Of a stretch of 64,000 bases of DNA, positions 63,371-64,000 are shown one piece after another. This DNA comes from Parvibaculum sp963696585. Its GTDB lineage: Bacteria; Pseudomonadota; Alphaproteobacteria; Parvibaculales; Parvibaculaceae. The stretch spans positions 1 through 64,000 of the forward strand of contig CAVOKW010000023.1 in assembly GCA_963696585.1 (NCBI GenBank), read 5' to 3'. A model generated the notes under the pieces. That model was not told where the DNA came from, did not search any database, and saw nothing but the letters and a program-made list of their open reading frames with translations. Position 1 is the stretch's first letter, and the number at the start of each line of letters is the position of its first letter. A program made the translations under genes and the position numbers.

Positions 63371-64000
63371 TCGCCGGGATGACGCGATCAGGCGGCCTGT
63401 GGCCATCCATGAAGGTCTTGATATTGACGATGACCTTGCCGCCCATTTCGATGCGGCCTTCCATGGTGGCCGAGCTCATATGCGGCAGCAGCACGACATT
63501 GTCGAGCCCGACGAGACGCGGATTGACCTGCGGCTCCTGCTCAAAAACGTCGAGCCCGGCACCTGCAAGTTCCCCGGCTTCAAGAGCGCGGGCGAGTGCG
63601 TTTTCGTCGATAATCTCGCCACGGGCCGTGTTGACGATATAGGCATCAGGCCGCATCAGCTTGAGTCGCCGCGCATTGAGCATGTGATAGGTCGCAGGCG
63701 TATGCGGGCAATTGACCGAGACGATGTCGACCCTGGGCAACATGTCCTCAAGGCTTTCCCAATAGGTCGCGCCAAGTTCCTGCTCGATCACGGCATTGGC
63801 GCGCTTGCGATTGTGGTAATGGATTTCCAGACCGAAGGCGCGGGCGCGCGTTGCCACGGCCTGCCCGATGCGTCCCATGCCAATGATGCCAAGTTTTTTG
63901 CCATGAATGCGGCGACCCAGCATCCATGTGGGCGACCAGCCCGGCCAATTGCCGTCATGGTCGCGCAGATAGCGAGCACCCTCGGCCAGTCGACGCGGCA
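63363..64000 (-). CDS. D-2-hydroxyacid dehydrogenase (partial)
   Basis: The C-terminal 212 residues of a D-isomer-specific 2-hydroxyacid dehydrogenase (glyoxylate-reductase branch); the start lies beyond the window end. The Rossmann loop is LGIIGMGRIGQAVATRARAF, the active Arg is in VNTARGEIID, the Glu in LDVFEQEPQVN and the His in LLPHMSSATMEGR. The NADPH-type NRKRA after the loop suggests NADPH use. Confidence 0.93.
   Translation of the reverse strand, partial: PRRLAEGARYLRDHDGNWPGWSPTWMLGRRIHGKKLGIIGMGRIGQAVATRARAFGLEIHYHNRKRANAVIEQELGATYWESLEDMLPRVDIVSVNCPHTPATYHMLNARRLKLMRPDAYIVNTARGEIIDENALARALEAGELAGAGLDVFEQEPQVNPRLVGLDNVVLLPHMSSATMEGRIEMGGKVIVNIKTFMDGHRPPDRVIPAIM

Overview
The window looks like chromosomal DNA of a GC-rich alphaproteobacterium, most probably of the Hyphomicrobiales (Rhizobiales). 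This rests on the order ubiE, mutM, enoyl-CoA hydratase, rpsT, dnaA, dnaN, recF, gyrB, on a RegB/RegA redox two-component pair, on a PAS_5-type protein, on an intracellular PHB depolymerase, and on 27-nt GC-rich palindromic intergenic repeats. No genus is claimed.

Layout: 1-5.1 kb holds the 5' half of polA, an ABC ATPase, a PAS protein, a tRNA-Arg(CCG) followed by a tandem repeat of its own 3' end, and an OprO/P-type phosphate porin. polA, the ABC gene and the porin carry about ten single-base indels that leave the encoded protein recognisable across frames, so local sequence error is likelier than decay. 5.1-12.3 kb is a repeat-rich gap and the pstS-C-A-B phosphate importer; PhoB-box-like 11-bp repeats lie upstream of both the porin and pstS. 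12.4-15 kb holds an MFS transporter, a collapsed Ada/AlkA fusion remnant, ogt and a small membrane protein. 15-20.4 kb is biotin synthesis (bioD, bioF and a quinone reductase on one strand; bioB and bioA on the other).

20.6-23.6 kb: a ParA-like ATPase coupled to a SPOR-domain membrane protein, a HAD hydrolase and a TerB-like protein. 23.8-29 kb: a large MMPL/RND transporter divergent from two tandem paralogous diiron-carboxylate proteins, each preceded by the same perfect 22-bp palindrome; this is the most interesting candidate system. 29-36.4 kb: an APH-like kinase, a higBA toxin-antitoxin pair with a frameshifted toxin, regA/regB, a metallo-beta-lactamase-fold protein, an ankyrin protein, an SCO1 protein and an AT-rich gene that looks acquired. 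36.4-43 kb: leuA with a possible leucine-rich leader ORF, phaZ, a YgjP-like peptidase and penicillin-binding protein 1A.

43-57.2 kb (mostly minus strand): gyrB, an inserted ClpP paralog, recF, dnaN, dnaA, a rhodanese, rpsT, a DUF3147-like membrane protein, enoyl-CoA hydratase, an exported protein and mutM, then ubiE and ubiB on the plus strand. 57.3-64 kb: coaBC, dut, an Rrf2 regulator with cysK, an HxlR regulator divergent from an SDR and a DsbA-like isomerase with paired operators between them, a ThiF/MoeB protein and the end of a 2-hydroxyacid dehydrogenase cut by the window edge.
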